This document shows, one piece after another, positions 20,619 to 32,462 of a stretch of DNA of 64,000 nucleotides. Every line of letters starts with the position of its first letter. The stretch's first letter is position 1. The stretch comes from Neurospora tetrasperma FGSC 2508. Lineage: Eukaryota > Ascomycota > Sordariomycetes > Sordariales > Sordariaceae. Made by a program: the position numbers and the translations under genes. The notes below the pieces were generated by a model. It worked only from the letters and a program-made list of their open reading frames with translations. It searched no databases and was not told the origin of the DNA. Location of the stretch: contig NW_009799179.1 of assembly GCF_000213175.1 (NCBI RefSeq), positions 879,713 to 943,712 of the forward strand. Direction: 5' to 3'.

Positions 20619-23446
20619 GATAAGTTGGTTGGTATTAATGCTGCTGCAGGAGGAGGGAAGGCTCCCTGGCGCAGAGACAGCGCAGACAGGATCAAAGAGG
20701 ACGGCAGGATAATGCTATGCCTTAGTATACTGAAACTGCTGCCATGCCTTGATCCGTGAATCGTGAATCGTGATATGCGTGATGCGGTGATGATGGTGGT
20801 GGTGGTGGTGGTGACCTGGGGTCTTGGTATGGGGAAGGACCCTTATGGCGGCTTCATGTAGATGGACCTCAGCCTCTACACTTGTATTACTTACTATTAG
20901 GAGGAGAGGAGAGAAAAAGAGGAACTGGCGATGAACATAATTAAAACGAGAGGGAGCAAAGGTGGGCCGGAGCTAAGGAGAGATGTGCTCGGGTCTTATC
21001 AGGAAGGCAGCATGGACAGGGTGGCCAGGAAGGAAAGAAGGAACGAAAGGTACACTACTACCTACGACTAGGTACGGCCAGATCCCAGGGCCGGGCCAGG
21101 ATGCTTGGTCTTGGTCTTTAGGAGATGGAACCTGGGAAGACCCGGGGGAGGATTGAACGAAGGAGAAAGGGCTCCATCGTCAGCTTGGTTGGCAATGGTG
21201 TGTGCTGGGCTTACAGTTGCCCTGGTCCCTGCCGACTTGCTCACTACACTAGACTAGTCCGTTGCCGAGTCGCTGCTACCTCGTCGACTAGCTGGTATTG
21301 ACCGTACGGTAACGTAACTTTCCCTTTTTTTCTCTCTCTCTTTTTGTTTCCCCCTCTTGTCTTTGCATTATTACCCTGCGCCGGTCTGAGACGGCTGACA
21401 CCAATTGAAGAAAGCAAAACACCACAGCAACGCTCTGACGGTGGTGGGGGAGGGGAAGACTCCAAACGGGAGGTTGGAACTGGTGGAACAGGGCAGACAT
21501 GACAAACACGGAAAGCACAAAGACAAATAGAAAGCCGAAAACGACTTTTCAGCAGTCTTGGCTTCTATCAGATCGCCTTCTCAGTGACGCCCACAAACAC
21601 TTCAGCTTCCGTGAAGAGCCGCACAGCATTCGGCTCACGGCAAGACGGGAACCAAAGGTACCTCTACGCTGCGCTGACTAGCTACACCACTGTGGTCAAA
21701 GACAAGGGAAGTTCTCCGACCTCGGATCAGCAACATGAATGAACACCACACACAGAAACTCTTCCCTTTTTTTTCCCGAAATTTACTTTTGCCGTACCGG
21801 TCGAAACCTGAAAAATTGCAAAGGGCCAATATGGTGGATATCGGATAGGTCTTTTGTCTGGGATGATGGGCTGCCATTTCAGTGAGAGCACCCTTTTTGA
21901 TGGGCGCATCTTCCAAGTTGTCGGATCTGCATGCCAAACCGGAGAAAGTGCGTCACTGAAGCGAGAATTGCCAAGAGCAGCATTCATTTCACCTCTAGGC
22001 TGCACATGTACCGTTACATACAAACCACGCAGTCGCTATACTTTCCGTTCGGGGTTCTTGATGAGAGCCCGGCGCACTGTAGCCTGAATCGGTGGACTCC
22101 CGTCGTCTGATGTCCCGCCGACAAGGTACCTGCCCCATGTGCCTGTGTGGGCTTGTCAATGTACCCCAGCATTCTGTATGTACGAGCATCCAAATCTGCA
22201 AAGAAATCAGGCGCGACATGAGATTTTCTTCATAAAGAAGCCTTGGTGCTCGTCACATCCTTCCATTTCTTGCGGTTCATCGGCAGTCAATCGTCTTGTT
22301 GCGTGCCATTTCACCGCCACGATCGATTTGGGCAACAAAGGAGAGAATACGAAATAACAACAGTTGACGGCGTGGAGTGTGTGGTTATTGGGTCAGAATG
22401 AACCCAAATATCTACGCCCTGATGTCTTGCGGTGATGTTGTTTCGTTCACGATACTTGCAATGTCCCGTTCTTCCACTTGATGAAAAGGCCGGCTGTTGC
22501 TCTCTTTGGGGTGGCACAGCAGGAGGCTCCTTCCACAGCACACATACACACACATTTTCTCTCTCTTCTCTCTCTCCCGTCATGAATGGGCGAGAGGAAC
22601 CGGGCGACAGGACGGGGATAAATGCTGCGACGGGGAGCTTTGACAATTTGCACCACCCGAAAAAGCGATGATATCTCAATCGCAGAGCAAGACTTGGGCG
22701 CACTGCGGACAACCGACCAATGCGAAAGGTCGTGGTGCTTCCCGTACAATGAAGAGTGCTGTTTTTATTCTAAGGCCTGGGCCAGCATGATGACCATCCA
22801 GAATGCCATGCACACATGATTTCACCATCGATACCTAAAATTGAAGATGAAACTGAACACATGGGAATGATTCGGCGCGGGCGCGAGTGGCGACAGCATC
22901 TGCTTCAGGCTCTTACTCAGCGGACTCGATTGACACCCAGGCGGAGACTACACTATACTTCAACCTCAAGGTACCTCTACCTCAATGTCTGAATGTCAAT
23001 CGCAACCAAAACACCAAACTCTGTGACAAGCTCAAATGTAGATTAAAGCAGATCCCCCCTTTGCACTCTCCTAATTCGCCGCCTTGTGGACTCTAGTCTG
23101 TACACTGACGACGACGACGACGAAATCGAACCGTGTTTGGGACTGTCGCTGCAACAGTGCAATCGATTACACTACACAGCTGCGCAGCACGGGCAATCAA
23201 TGCACACCATCTTTCGCTTTTTTCCCCAGCGGTTTCCACTTGTCCATCACCTCCAAGCGCGCAGCGTGCGTGGGTTGATGGAGATGGGTAATTTCTCTGA
23301 AATTTGACGTTATTCGCATCCGGCATTACTCCATGTCCCATCACTGTGTGAATCAGCTTGGCGGGGGTTTCACAGTTTCTGCTCCATTCCATGTCTGCAC
23401 CCTGAATGTGTCTTGTAGACTCACATGGTCCGGATGGTCTGTACCT
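20619..23446. other. Upstream region of the myristoyl-repeat gene
   Basis: No gene supported. It contains a (GGT)6 run at 20795-20812 and pyrimidine tracts near 21320-21355 and 22560-22580. Short open frames on both strands lack motifs. The first 1-1.5 kb probably includes promoter and leader of the minus-strand gene. Confidence 0.5.
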
Positions 23447-23841
23447 TCACCGCGACTGCGCGACACCTAGTGGTTAGCAGAGTTTTGGAATGGACGGCCG
23501 GATTGTGGTCTCGATCTTTTGATTTGCACTTAGGTGCAGCAATAGGGCATCGCGTCGCCCACAATTCTCGTTGGACTGGTAAGCTAGTGTTACTTACTTG
23601 TGAAGGCGCGTCGACAGCGTCCACAAAAGTCCACAGCGTCAGCCAACAAATCAATTGGAGGCCCCACTCGCGCTAACATTTTAGGCTTCCCCTTGTCCAG
23701 CCCCACAATTGGCCGAAGATCGCTGGCCAATTCCCACGAAGTGGAAGTCCCATCATGAGGCTCTGGCTCTTGTTTCTCCAAAACAGAACCCCGTGTGCGA
23801 ACAAGGACGTCATCCTCTTCATCCTTCACTGGGACATCCAT
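23447..23841 (-). CDS. Weak candidate: small acidic protein with a CxxC motif, possibly partial
   Basis: An open stretch on the minus strand starts at ATG 23841 and runs to 23598, where it meets a perfect donor (GTAAGT). A branch site and acceptor (CTAACCACTAG) lie 130 nt on; joining there gives 23841-23598 plus 23466-23447 and an 87-residue product ending in TGA. It begins MDVPVKDEEDDVLVRT and ends with DFCGRCRRAFTSVAQSR. The matching donor, branch and acceptor are the main argument. The sequence just upstream also ends in ATGCAG, so a further 5' exon is possible. There is no recognised domain. It could equally be chance in a large intergenic region. Confidence 0.22.
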
Positions 23842-26679
23842 TCTTGGCCTGCATAGCTCGCACAAAATTTAGAAACACAAACAGAAACAGCAGCAAAGAT
23901 TATCTCCGGATAATGCATGTTTCAGATAGGCAGTCCGAGCAACTTATCTCCAGCCATGAACCCGACACAGCGACATCCGAACAGAGACTACACGACGTCG
24001 TATCCAGACCGAGTAAACAAAATCACGGAGGTTGGGTCGATTGGTGGTCAAGTTTCCGGCTCGATCGCGTGCAGTGGTGGAATATATTCTCCGCAGCGTG
24101 CCCGGCTGTCCCTGGAAACTCCCCTCCAAGCTCCAACCTCTCTCCTCAGATTCTTGGACCTATCGTCTGAGCCCGTGTACGGTACACGCGTGGCCTGTGG
24201 AAGTGCGGAGCGCATCGTCCCAGTCAGGAACTTCCCGGCGCGAGTCGAACCTTTCATCCTGTTACCGACGGAGACATCGCCGGCAGCACTAGCGGGAAAA
24301 CGAAACCACGGCAAAAAAAAGGTTGAAAAAGGGCACAAAGACCATTGGACAGTTCGGCTCCAGGTGCATGAACCTAACGTGAGACTGATGGCACGAACTG
24401 CGAAACCACGAGGCCGACGACATGATACTACTGAGGAATTGGCGGTCAGATCATGATCTTCCACTCTAAGCCTTTTTCACCTTTTGATTTCCAGCTTCTT
24501 GCGTGACCGCCAGAGTTCAAGTTTCCGGGCTAAGACACGGAGATTCCATCAACTTACCGGTATGTAATTTACAAACGTGATACATCCGGTGATGCGAGCC
24601 AAGTTTGCGAAAACAACCTCAAAACTCCGGTCGAGCGCGTTCCATTTCTGCGCATCCTTTTCCCGCTTCCATTTGGGCGGGAGCACTTGGATCGATGATC
24701 AGAAGAAGAGTCCCCGTTGTCCGCCGTTGGCTGCAACGCCAGAGTCCCCATGGGCTTTACGGCCGAAAGTGGGATTTCGCGACGACAATCCATTCCAAAG
24801 GGTCCAGCTTATTTTCCTCCAAAACCTGGAATCTTCTGAGGATTCTGGGCGCCTTCTAGGTGCTAAAACCGTTCAACAACCATCCTATCAAGTAAGTTCG
24901 GCACGTTCCACCCGCCATAACAAGCAAAGTGAAGATGGTGCAGGCCAGGCAGGTCTGCCCTGGTCCTGGTTGCATCCATCGATGCCGAATCCCCATTCCC
25001 CGCACGACTCTGCCATGAACCTGTTCCGAAGCCGGTTTTTTAGCCCCTAGCCCCCCACACCCTTGTCTGATCGATAAAGTTGTCAACAATCACAACAATA
25101 AAACGTTCGTCTGACATCACCATCAACAAACTGACTGAAAACACAAGACAAAGGGTTCTGAAGGGGGGGAGGGAAACAGTCCCACAATCAGGGCAGATGA
25201 GTTCGGATGTTAAACCGAGATTGGAGGAAATTGGCACCCCGATTTTGAGGGCCTTCCCTTTCTCGAAATCACCTGCCACGCCCACACTTTGAAGAGAAAA
25301 CAAGCATGGAAAAGTAGAAGATGGGGTTTCGGAAATATTGACCAACTACCGTTACCGTATCATACCTTACCTAAATGCTGACAATAGATGACCGTCGGCC
25401 TGTCCCCGACCCCAGAAAACACGACCATCGACGGATCTGACGTTAGAATTAGGTAGGTAGTATCATACATTACATGCTACATCAACCGATACGCTGAACA
25501 AATGTACCAGGTCAACGGTGTCAATCTGCACATGAAATCGAATCCAGCACAGGCTAGGCCCTGTCTAGGGCTGTACAAGTATGTATGTAAGTGTAACAGG
25601 CACAGCTGCTGCTAGATTAACGTACTCGACTGCCAGAACCCTATAACAAGCGGTTACTATACATTTGACTACATCTGACAAGAATGATGAATGGAACGTA
25701 GAACGGAAATGTCTCCTCCTTCTCTCTTGCCTTCTTGATGATATATCCGCTCGATCCGGACTGGAACCTCGATCCAACCGATTGACTGATTGGAACTGGG
25801 GAATGAATATTAACGACACCTTGCTGTCTGTCGCTATCTTTGCAAAGTCTGGTTTCCAGACAAAGGTTTCCAGAGAAAATTCCAAGACATGTTACATTTA
25901 CAAAAGCCAGGCGTCTATCTGTCATGTGAAGCATTGACATTGGACCACTCACCTCTTTTACATTGGTTGCGAAATTACATTTCCTGACCGAAATGGACGA
26001 GTGTCACCAACTACCTAATAGAAGGCAACAAAAATGGCGAACGACGTACACTCAAACTTGGCACCTACATCAAAGGTAACAAGAAAAAAAAAAAGAAGAA
26101 ACAAATTCAAGGCTTTGCTTGCATCAGGTCATGATGAACCTGTCCTGCTCCAGCTTTTGCTCTCAACTCTCTTCACAGGTCCCCCTCCCATCCCGCTTTC
26201 TTCCTTTCCCGCGCGCGCGCTGTTGTGCAACAGCGACAATGGTTGATGATGATGTGCCTGTACGATGTCAGTCGGGACTGCACATGCAAGGCAGGTAAGT
26301 GAGCTGTATGTATGTAGGTTCACCGGTACCAGGAATCCTAGCTCGAGATTAGGTACCCAAGTAAAAAAAACCTCGACCATGATGCTCTTTCTCATCTTCA
26401 CTTCGAAACTATATTCAGAAAAGACTGATCGATCCCGAGAAGATACGCATCGGGCATCTCATATGGTCATCGACCTGAGTTACATAGTACCTACCATTCA
26501 GCCTCCGAGGCTCAGTAAGATGAAGAAAGATTCAAACATGCAAACCAGAGACAAATACCCACGAACAAACAAACATGTATCATGCTCATGCTCATGCAGT
26601 ACAGTCAGTACATCATGTACGCGCGGCATCCATCTCCCTCCATCTCCCTCCATCTCCCTCTCTCCCTCTTTCTCCTTAC

Positions 26680-26710
<31 letters not shown>

Positions 26711-28268
26711 TACATCCGCCAGATTGAACCTTTCAACCACAAGCTAATGCTCTCACACCTACATACCCAGTTCCCACGATTGACGAGCAAGCTAAAAAAA
26801 AAACTGCATAGAGGTAGGTACATGCATTGATTGCATTCTGCAAGTCTCCTCCTCCTCCTCCTCCTCCTTTTCTTGCTTCTTCTTTCCCACTTTTTTCTTT
26901 CTCACACTTCTTTCCAATCATTGATTGACACCACCACCACCATCACCTTCATTACCACGGCATAGTACCGAAAAGCCCGAGCAGACCTAAATCTTGTTTT
27001 CATCTCCATATCGACAGAACGGCATTACCTGACTAAGCTATTTCACATCGGCCTCCATCCCCAAGCTAGGTAGACAGCTCTATCAAGTAAGGTACGCAAT
27101 CCCCAAACGAAAAATGGAAACCACGATAGTTACGATAACAAAATAACACAATTGTAGTAACGGCCCCATAACCTGACATGCCACTGCCGCAGAATGCTAT
27201 TGAATCAGTTAATGTACATAGTTTTCGTCGTCACTTGTTAAGGGAAATATCAAGGAGTAAGTGAGCAAGTAGCTGGCTACTATCTATTTTATTCACACTT
27301 CAGTTTTACGTTGATACCCTTAGTCAGCTTCGCTTGATATTCGCCAACCTCTCTCTCCATATCTCCACCTCACTTCTTTACTCTTTAAGCTTCACACCTA
27401 TACTGTTTGCCTTCATTTCCTTCCTTGCTTCAGCCCTTCTCAGCCCTGCAATTGATTACCTCACTCATCTTACTCTCGGCAGCGCGGAACTCCTCGGTAC
27501 CGGCTGAACGTGCAATCTCAATCAAGCCACATAGGTACACAAGCCCAGCCTTCGCTTCACCCGGCTTCACCTTCAACACTCGCTCACCTTGTCCCGTCCC
27601 GTCCCGTTCCCCACCTTAGGTTATGCCGACGGTTGAAATGATTCATGTGAGGTAGCGAGGCTCACCCCGCAATGGACAGAAGGGAAGTTGTATATCTCAG
27701 ATTCTGAACTGCGGGGGAAGAAATAAAAGTATTGTATGGTACCAAACGAGCGCGATGAAATGAGATAGTGAACTCTCGACATGGACAAGGCATCCAGCAA
27801 AAATCCGTGTTAAACGCAAGTTATTTCAACTACTTTGTGTTCACTGTGACTACCGTAGTTGTCAGTCGCGCGCAAATTCTGAACAATTGGGAGCGGAAGA
27901 ATTTTAAGATTAGCCAATACAGGACACACATTTCTGAACATTTGTTTAGTAGTATCCAGTGATGGAGCAAAGCCAGTTGCAGGACACGAAGAGAACGTGC
28001 CTAGTCAAAGGCATGAAGAACAAGAACATCGCAATGTCAGACTCCAAGTTGAAGGAACATGATCGATTAGTCTAGTCAGCCCCTCGTGTTTCTCAAATCA
28101 AATATCTTACAAGAGCCCGAATCCGTTGGTCCTTCAATAATGCTAGTCTTTCTACTCAGATAATATCAACATGACCCTCCAATAACCGCCATAGTCTCTT
28201 TGCACTCCCATAACATGAGATACTATGGTCCATCAGACATAAGAAAGGAAATTATAGCCATGCTCATC
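23842..28268. other. Gene-poor region with microsatellites, 3' of the CFEM gene
   Basis: No gene I can support. The longest plus-strand frame is at 23917-24456 (179 codons, no motif). There is a cluster of simple repeats at 26631-26869: three CATCTCCCTC decamers, a TACACA hexamer array and a CTC run. Sequence from about 27000 is AT-richer. Confidence 0.5.
26631..26714. repeat. (CATCTCCCTC)3 decamers and TACACA hexamer array
   Basis: Three perfect CATCTCCCTC decamers (26631-26660) are followed by a pyrimidine run and about six TACACA hexamers (26677-26714). A CTC run follows at 26846-26869. Confidence 0.9.
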
Positions 28269-30758
28269 CTAGACGAAGAGAAGAAGAGATCCCCAGCCGA
28301 TCATGACCGTGACAGGAATGAGCAGAAGACCGACAGAAGGCGTGTTGGTGTCAGCCAGAGAATGGGTGACCTGTGCTGGAGGCGCGCCGTTTGCTGGTGC
28401 TACGCCCGATCCTCCATTGCCATTACCGGGCGCAACTCCGGAGCCTCCACTGCCGGGCGCTGATCCAGAGCCGCCGTTTCCTGGCGCTGATCCTGAACCA
28501 CCATTGCCGTTCCCAGGAGCCACTCCAGAGCCTCCATTGCCTGGTCCCATGCCGCCATTGCCAGGTGCTACACCCGAACCGCCGTTGCCATTACCAGGCG
28601 CAACTCCGGAGCCTCCACTGCCGGGCGCTGATCCAGAGCCGCCGTTGCCGTTGCCTGGTGCTACTCCTGAGCCGCCGCTGCCCGGTGCGGCGCCAGAACC
28701 ATCATCGGGACCACCATAGGCCATGACGTTGGCGTTCCAGTATTGCTTCTTCTCCACAACTCGCGCAGGCTGAGGGACGGTGATGGTGAGGACGAGGAAT
28801 GATGAGGGACCGGAACCTGTGGGACAAGGGGTAGGTGCTGGAGCGCCTCCGTTGCCAGCGCCAGCGTCGTTGCCATTTCCATTTCCATTGCCGCCATTAC
28901 CACCATTGCCAGCGCCGTTGCCGTTGCCGCTACCGTTGCCGCTACCGTTGCCGCTACCGTTGCCGTTGCCATTGCCGTTGCCATTGCCATTGCCATTGCC
29001 TCCATTCCCATTGCCAGCACCAGATCCATTGCTGTTGCCACTGCCACTGCCATTACCATTTCCATTACCGCCGCCGTTTCCAGCTCCGGATCCCGGGACA
29101 ATGGCTTCGGGGCTTGGAGTTCCAATCACAAAGATGGTTTGGACGAGGGGACCTTGCATTTGAGCGGGTGAAGGGAGAGGGCCGCCAGCGCCACCACCGC
29201 CGTTGCTGCCGTTGCCACCATTTCCGTTCCCATTGCCTCCATTGCCAGCGCCATTGTTGCCATTTCCGTTTCCAATTCCATTGCCGTTGCCGTTACCATC
29301 GGGGCATGGTGCACCGCTGCCAGCGCCGTTGCCATTGCCTGAACCGTTTCCGTTATTGTTACCGTTACCAGCGCTGTTGCCGTTACTGTTGCCGGCACCA
29401 ATGTTGCCGTTGCCGTTGCCATTGCTGGTACCGCCGCCCGGACCTCCGGAGCCGTAGCCAAGACCGCCGGCGCCATTACCGAGGCCTCCAGCACCATTGC
29501 CGGGACCGCCGGCACCATTGCCCAGACCTCCAGCACCGCCACCGGGACCTCCGGCACCTCCGCCCATGCCACTGCAATCTCCCATGCCTCCATTGCCATT
29601 GTTCACACCACTACCGCCATTTCCGAGACCGTTACCAGCACCATTGCCCAAGCCGCCGTTTCCTGCACCATTTCCTGCTCCCGAACCAAAGGCTCCAGCA
29701 CCAGCACCAGCGCCATTCCCACCATTACCAGCACCATTTCCATTTCCATTTCCATTTCCATTGCCATTGCCTCCATTGCCCGCACCATTGCCCGCACCAG
29801 CACCATTGCCATAAGCACCAGAACCATCACCCAGACCGCCAGCTCCATTTCCGGGACCGCCGATGCCATTGACTCCGAGACCGTTGCCAGCACCATTGCC
29901 AGCACCATTGCCAGCACCATTGCCAGCACCATTGCCAGCACTGTTGCCAGCACTGTTGCCGAGACCACCGTTTCCATTGCCTTCGAGACCATTGCCTCCG
30001 AAACCATTGCCTCCGAAACCATTGCCAGCTCCATTGCCAGCGCCATTGCCAGCACCGTTGCCAGCACCGTTGCCAGCACCGTTGCCAGCACCGTTGCCAT
30101 AAGCCCCAGCTCCGGCACCCAAGCCTCCAAGACCAGAGCCAGCACCATTGCCACCATTGCCGTTGCCACCATTTCCGCCATTGCCAGCGCCATTCCCAGC
30201 TCCATTGTCGTAAGCACCAGCGCCGCTTCCTGCAGGTCCAAAGGGGAAACCGGGAGGCAGGCCGCCGGCACCGAGACCGGAACCACCATTGCCGTTGCCA
30301 TTTCCACTGCCGTCAGGGCAATTCTCCTTGATAGAGGTGGGATTGGTGGTGAAAAGGCGCAGAGTTGGGTTGAGCGAGTAGGGCATGCGGTCAACAGAGG
30401 GAGAGGCAACTTTGGAAGAGCCAGAGATGTAGCTCATCGGGACAGCATACTGAGCCTGGCCGTGATTGATGCAGTCATTGGAGATACGCGTGATGGCAGG
30501 GTGGTACTCTTGGGCATTGCAATTGGCCATGAAGCACTCGAACATGGTCTGTGGGAGGGTCAAGTCAGTCAAGAGCTACACACCAAATGATGGAAGAGAT
30601 CAAGGGAAACTGACCTGGAGTTCATGAGTCCTCTCACAGAGGCACGCAAGTGTGGCGCACCCGGACAAGTCGAGCGCGGGAGCAATGCATGGCTGACCAC
30701 AGTCGGGAAAGGCGAGAGCCGCCGTGGCGGGCGTGAGCACCAAGAGGGAAGACTTCAT
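28269..30758 (-). CDS. CFEM-domain, probably GPI-anchored surface protein with a giant Gly/Asn/Ala repeat
   Basis: Two exons on the minus strand: 30758-30615 and 30548-28269, 807 residues. A signal peptide ([16 protein letters not shown]) leads straight into a CFEM domain with all eight cysteines: C-x3-C-x9-C-x4-C-x1-C-x11-C-x4-C-x15-C. The intron (GTCAGT..CCACAG) falls between cysteines 5 and 6. From about residue 128 to 775 the protein is almost wholly GNGAGN/GNGNGN-type repeat, broken by CPDG or CPTG motifs and two short non-repetitive segments ([14 protein letters not shown] and [17 protein letters not shown]). The C-terminus ([20 protein letters not shown]) is a typical GPI-anchor signal. 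CFEM proteins sit in the fungal wall or membrane; some bind haem, others act in host contact. A structural wall role fits the repeat better, but this is inference. The upstream in-frame ATG at 30920 is less likely because it would bury the signal peptide. Confidence 0.9.
28400..30320. repeat. 1.9 kb coding minisatellite, hexamer-based
   Basis: The CFEM gene body consists of degenerate hexamers of the type GGCAAT / GGTGCT with higher-order units of 12-24 bp. Because the period is a multiple of three and lacks stop-forming words, other frames on both strands are also open across long stretches, producing spurious PLPLPAP-type and MAMA-type open frames. These are not genes. Confidence 0.92.
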
Positions 30759-31403
30759 CGTGGAGTAGTCGTGAGCTGTTCCAGAGAGCTGATATCTCGA
30801 AAAGCCGTTCGTCGGTCGTGTGGTGTGTTGAGACTCTGTGGTGGTGTCTCGAAAAGGAAGAACACAAAAAAGAGGAGTCGATAGTTGTTGATTGAGAGCT
30901 GATAGCTGACTGCAATTCAAGTATGATCTCCAAAAAAGAAGAGGAATGATTGAAAGAGTTTGGGATACCTAATCCAAAAAGAAAGGAGAAAAGAGTGTGC
31001 TGTTCTGAAGAAGAGAAGAGAGGAAGAATCTGAGAGTGGGAGGAGGATGAGTTTAAGTATCCGGTTTCGAGGCTTTGGGAGCCGAGTGATGGTGAGCTGG
31101 GAGGTTGACAACAACGAGTGCAGAGCGGTAAGAACCATGATGGCCATGGTGCCATGGTGTGGTAGGCAACGACATCGGGGAAGGAGCAGAACGAACTAAG
31201 TGAGGCAGTTGAGATGTCGAGCACGGTACACTTTCGCTGAAAAAGGGAAATCAGCAGAAAGTCCCAGGTTGAACACAGCAGAGTTACTTGGAGTCTGCTT
31301 CTTGATTCGGTCCTTGAACGCGTGGTCTGGAAAGTGCATTTGTGACAAGAGAAGAGGTATCATTAGGAGAGAAACAGAAGTGAAGGAATACCTGCCCCTG
31401 TGC
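30759..31403. other. CFEM promoter region and CMS1 3' region
   Basis: No additional gene. This is the upstream region of the CFEM gene read leftward and the downstream region of CMS1. Open frames here overlap one another and match nothing recognisable. Confidence 0.55.
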
Positions 31404-32462
31404 TCAATAAAAGATCAAATCCACATGCTTCTCCTCCGCCGAGTAGCGGTCTTGAAGCTCCTTCCTCGTGAGGAGCTTGATCAATGGCATCATCGTCTCC
31501 CTCATATCAGCGATGCCCCGCTTCTTCTGATCGATGTGGGAAGCGTCCACAACGATTCTCTTCAGGCTGTCAAGAGACAACGACTCTGGCCGGACGAGTT
31601 AGCAAAACCAGACAAAGCGCATGGACTGGGCTCTGGCAAGGCCGGGATGGCTATCGTACCATTTTCGATCAGATCAATCAAGCGCTGAGGAGTACCCACG
31701 GCAATTCCCGTGCGGCTCTTCTTGAGGAAGGAGACCTGCTCCTCGACTTTGAAGTGTTTGGCGAACTGTCGAACGATCAATGTCAGCAACTCGTCCTGCT
31801 TCCTTCCTTCACATCGTCACCGCGACTTACCAATTTGGCGACCGAGTTGCCCTTTGTCTGAAACTTCCTCAATGATCTGGCAGTCGTCGTGTTAGCGCAA
31901 GTCAAACTTACGAAAAGACTATGGAACCCATCACCGGACTGAACATACCTGACCAGATCCGCAGCGCGCAGACCCGCGCCCGCCACGACCAGTGTGTGCG
32001 GTGACCCGTTCGACTTGGGCGCCTCGGACAACTTGGCAGGATTCTCCGAAAACTCCTCCAGGAAGTCTGGCAGGTTGTCCTTGTTCCGGGGCTTTTGGAA
32101 GGAGGTGGTGTCCTTGATCGCGTTTGCTGTACGTCACATGTCAACACCAAGGTTCTCACTCACTCATGATACTTTCCTTTCCTTTCCTTCTTTCCCCTTG
32201 TTCAAGAATTTCTTGGTTGGCACTCACCAGAAATGTAAAGATCCGAAAGCTCGACGGAGCTGAGATCGGTCCCGAACCGTGTCACCTTCTGAGCAATGTG
32301 ATCGGCCAGGAGCTGGCCGTCCATGCGCTCGAATGCCCTGTTCAAACCTGCCTCGACGTCGAGATCACCCTCGTCCTCGCGCGCCTTCTTAGATCTCTTC
32401 TTCTTCTTGGCGCCGCCCTCGTCGTCGGCCTTTCTTTTCCTGTTGATCATTTCGGTGGCCAT
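31404..32462 (-). CDS. cms1: CMS1-family nucleolar protein
   Basis: Five exons on the minus strand: 32462-32228, 32126-31949, 31876-31831, 31765-31660 and 31585-31404, giving 248 residues. The N-terminus is a lysine-rich nuclear/nucleolar signal (MATEMINRKRKADDEGGAKK, then KKRSKKARE). The body has hallmarks of the Cms1 family, a degenerate relative of DEAD-box helicases: PHTLVVAGAGLRAADLVR, VAKLFAKHFKVEEQVSFLKK, GIAVGTPQRLIDLIEN, then IVVDASHIDQKKRGIADMRE and the C-terminus EKHVDLIFY. Cms1 proteins associate with early small-subunit ribosome precursors in yeast. The frame stays open 36 codons upstream to 32570, so a longer N-terminus is possible; the start at 32462 is preferred because the basic tail follows it directly. 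Every intron joins in frame, which supports the model. Confidence 0.9.

Noticed and set aside
23447-23540. Sequence TAGTGGTTAGCAG followed by GGTCTCGATC, resembling tRNA A and B boxes (+)
   Set aside because: The acceptor, D and T stems cannot be paired, so it is not a tRNA gene; the likeness is limited to short box-like words.
23917-24456. 179-codon plus-strand frame
   Set aside because: Composition is plausible but there is no domain, no splice support and it overlaps other open frames; it cannot be separated from chance.
28303-30102. Several long plus-strand open frames with Pro/Leu-rich or Cys/His-rich translations opposite the CFEM gene
   Set aside because: They are antisense readings of the hexamer repeat; they have no start context, no domain and no independent support.
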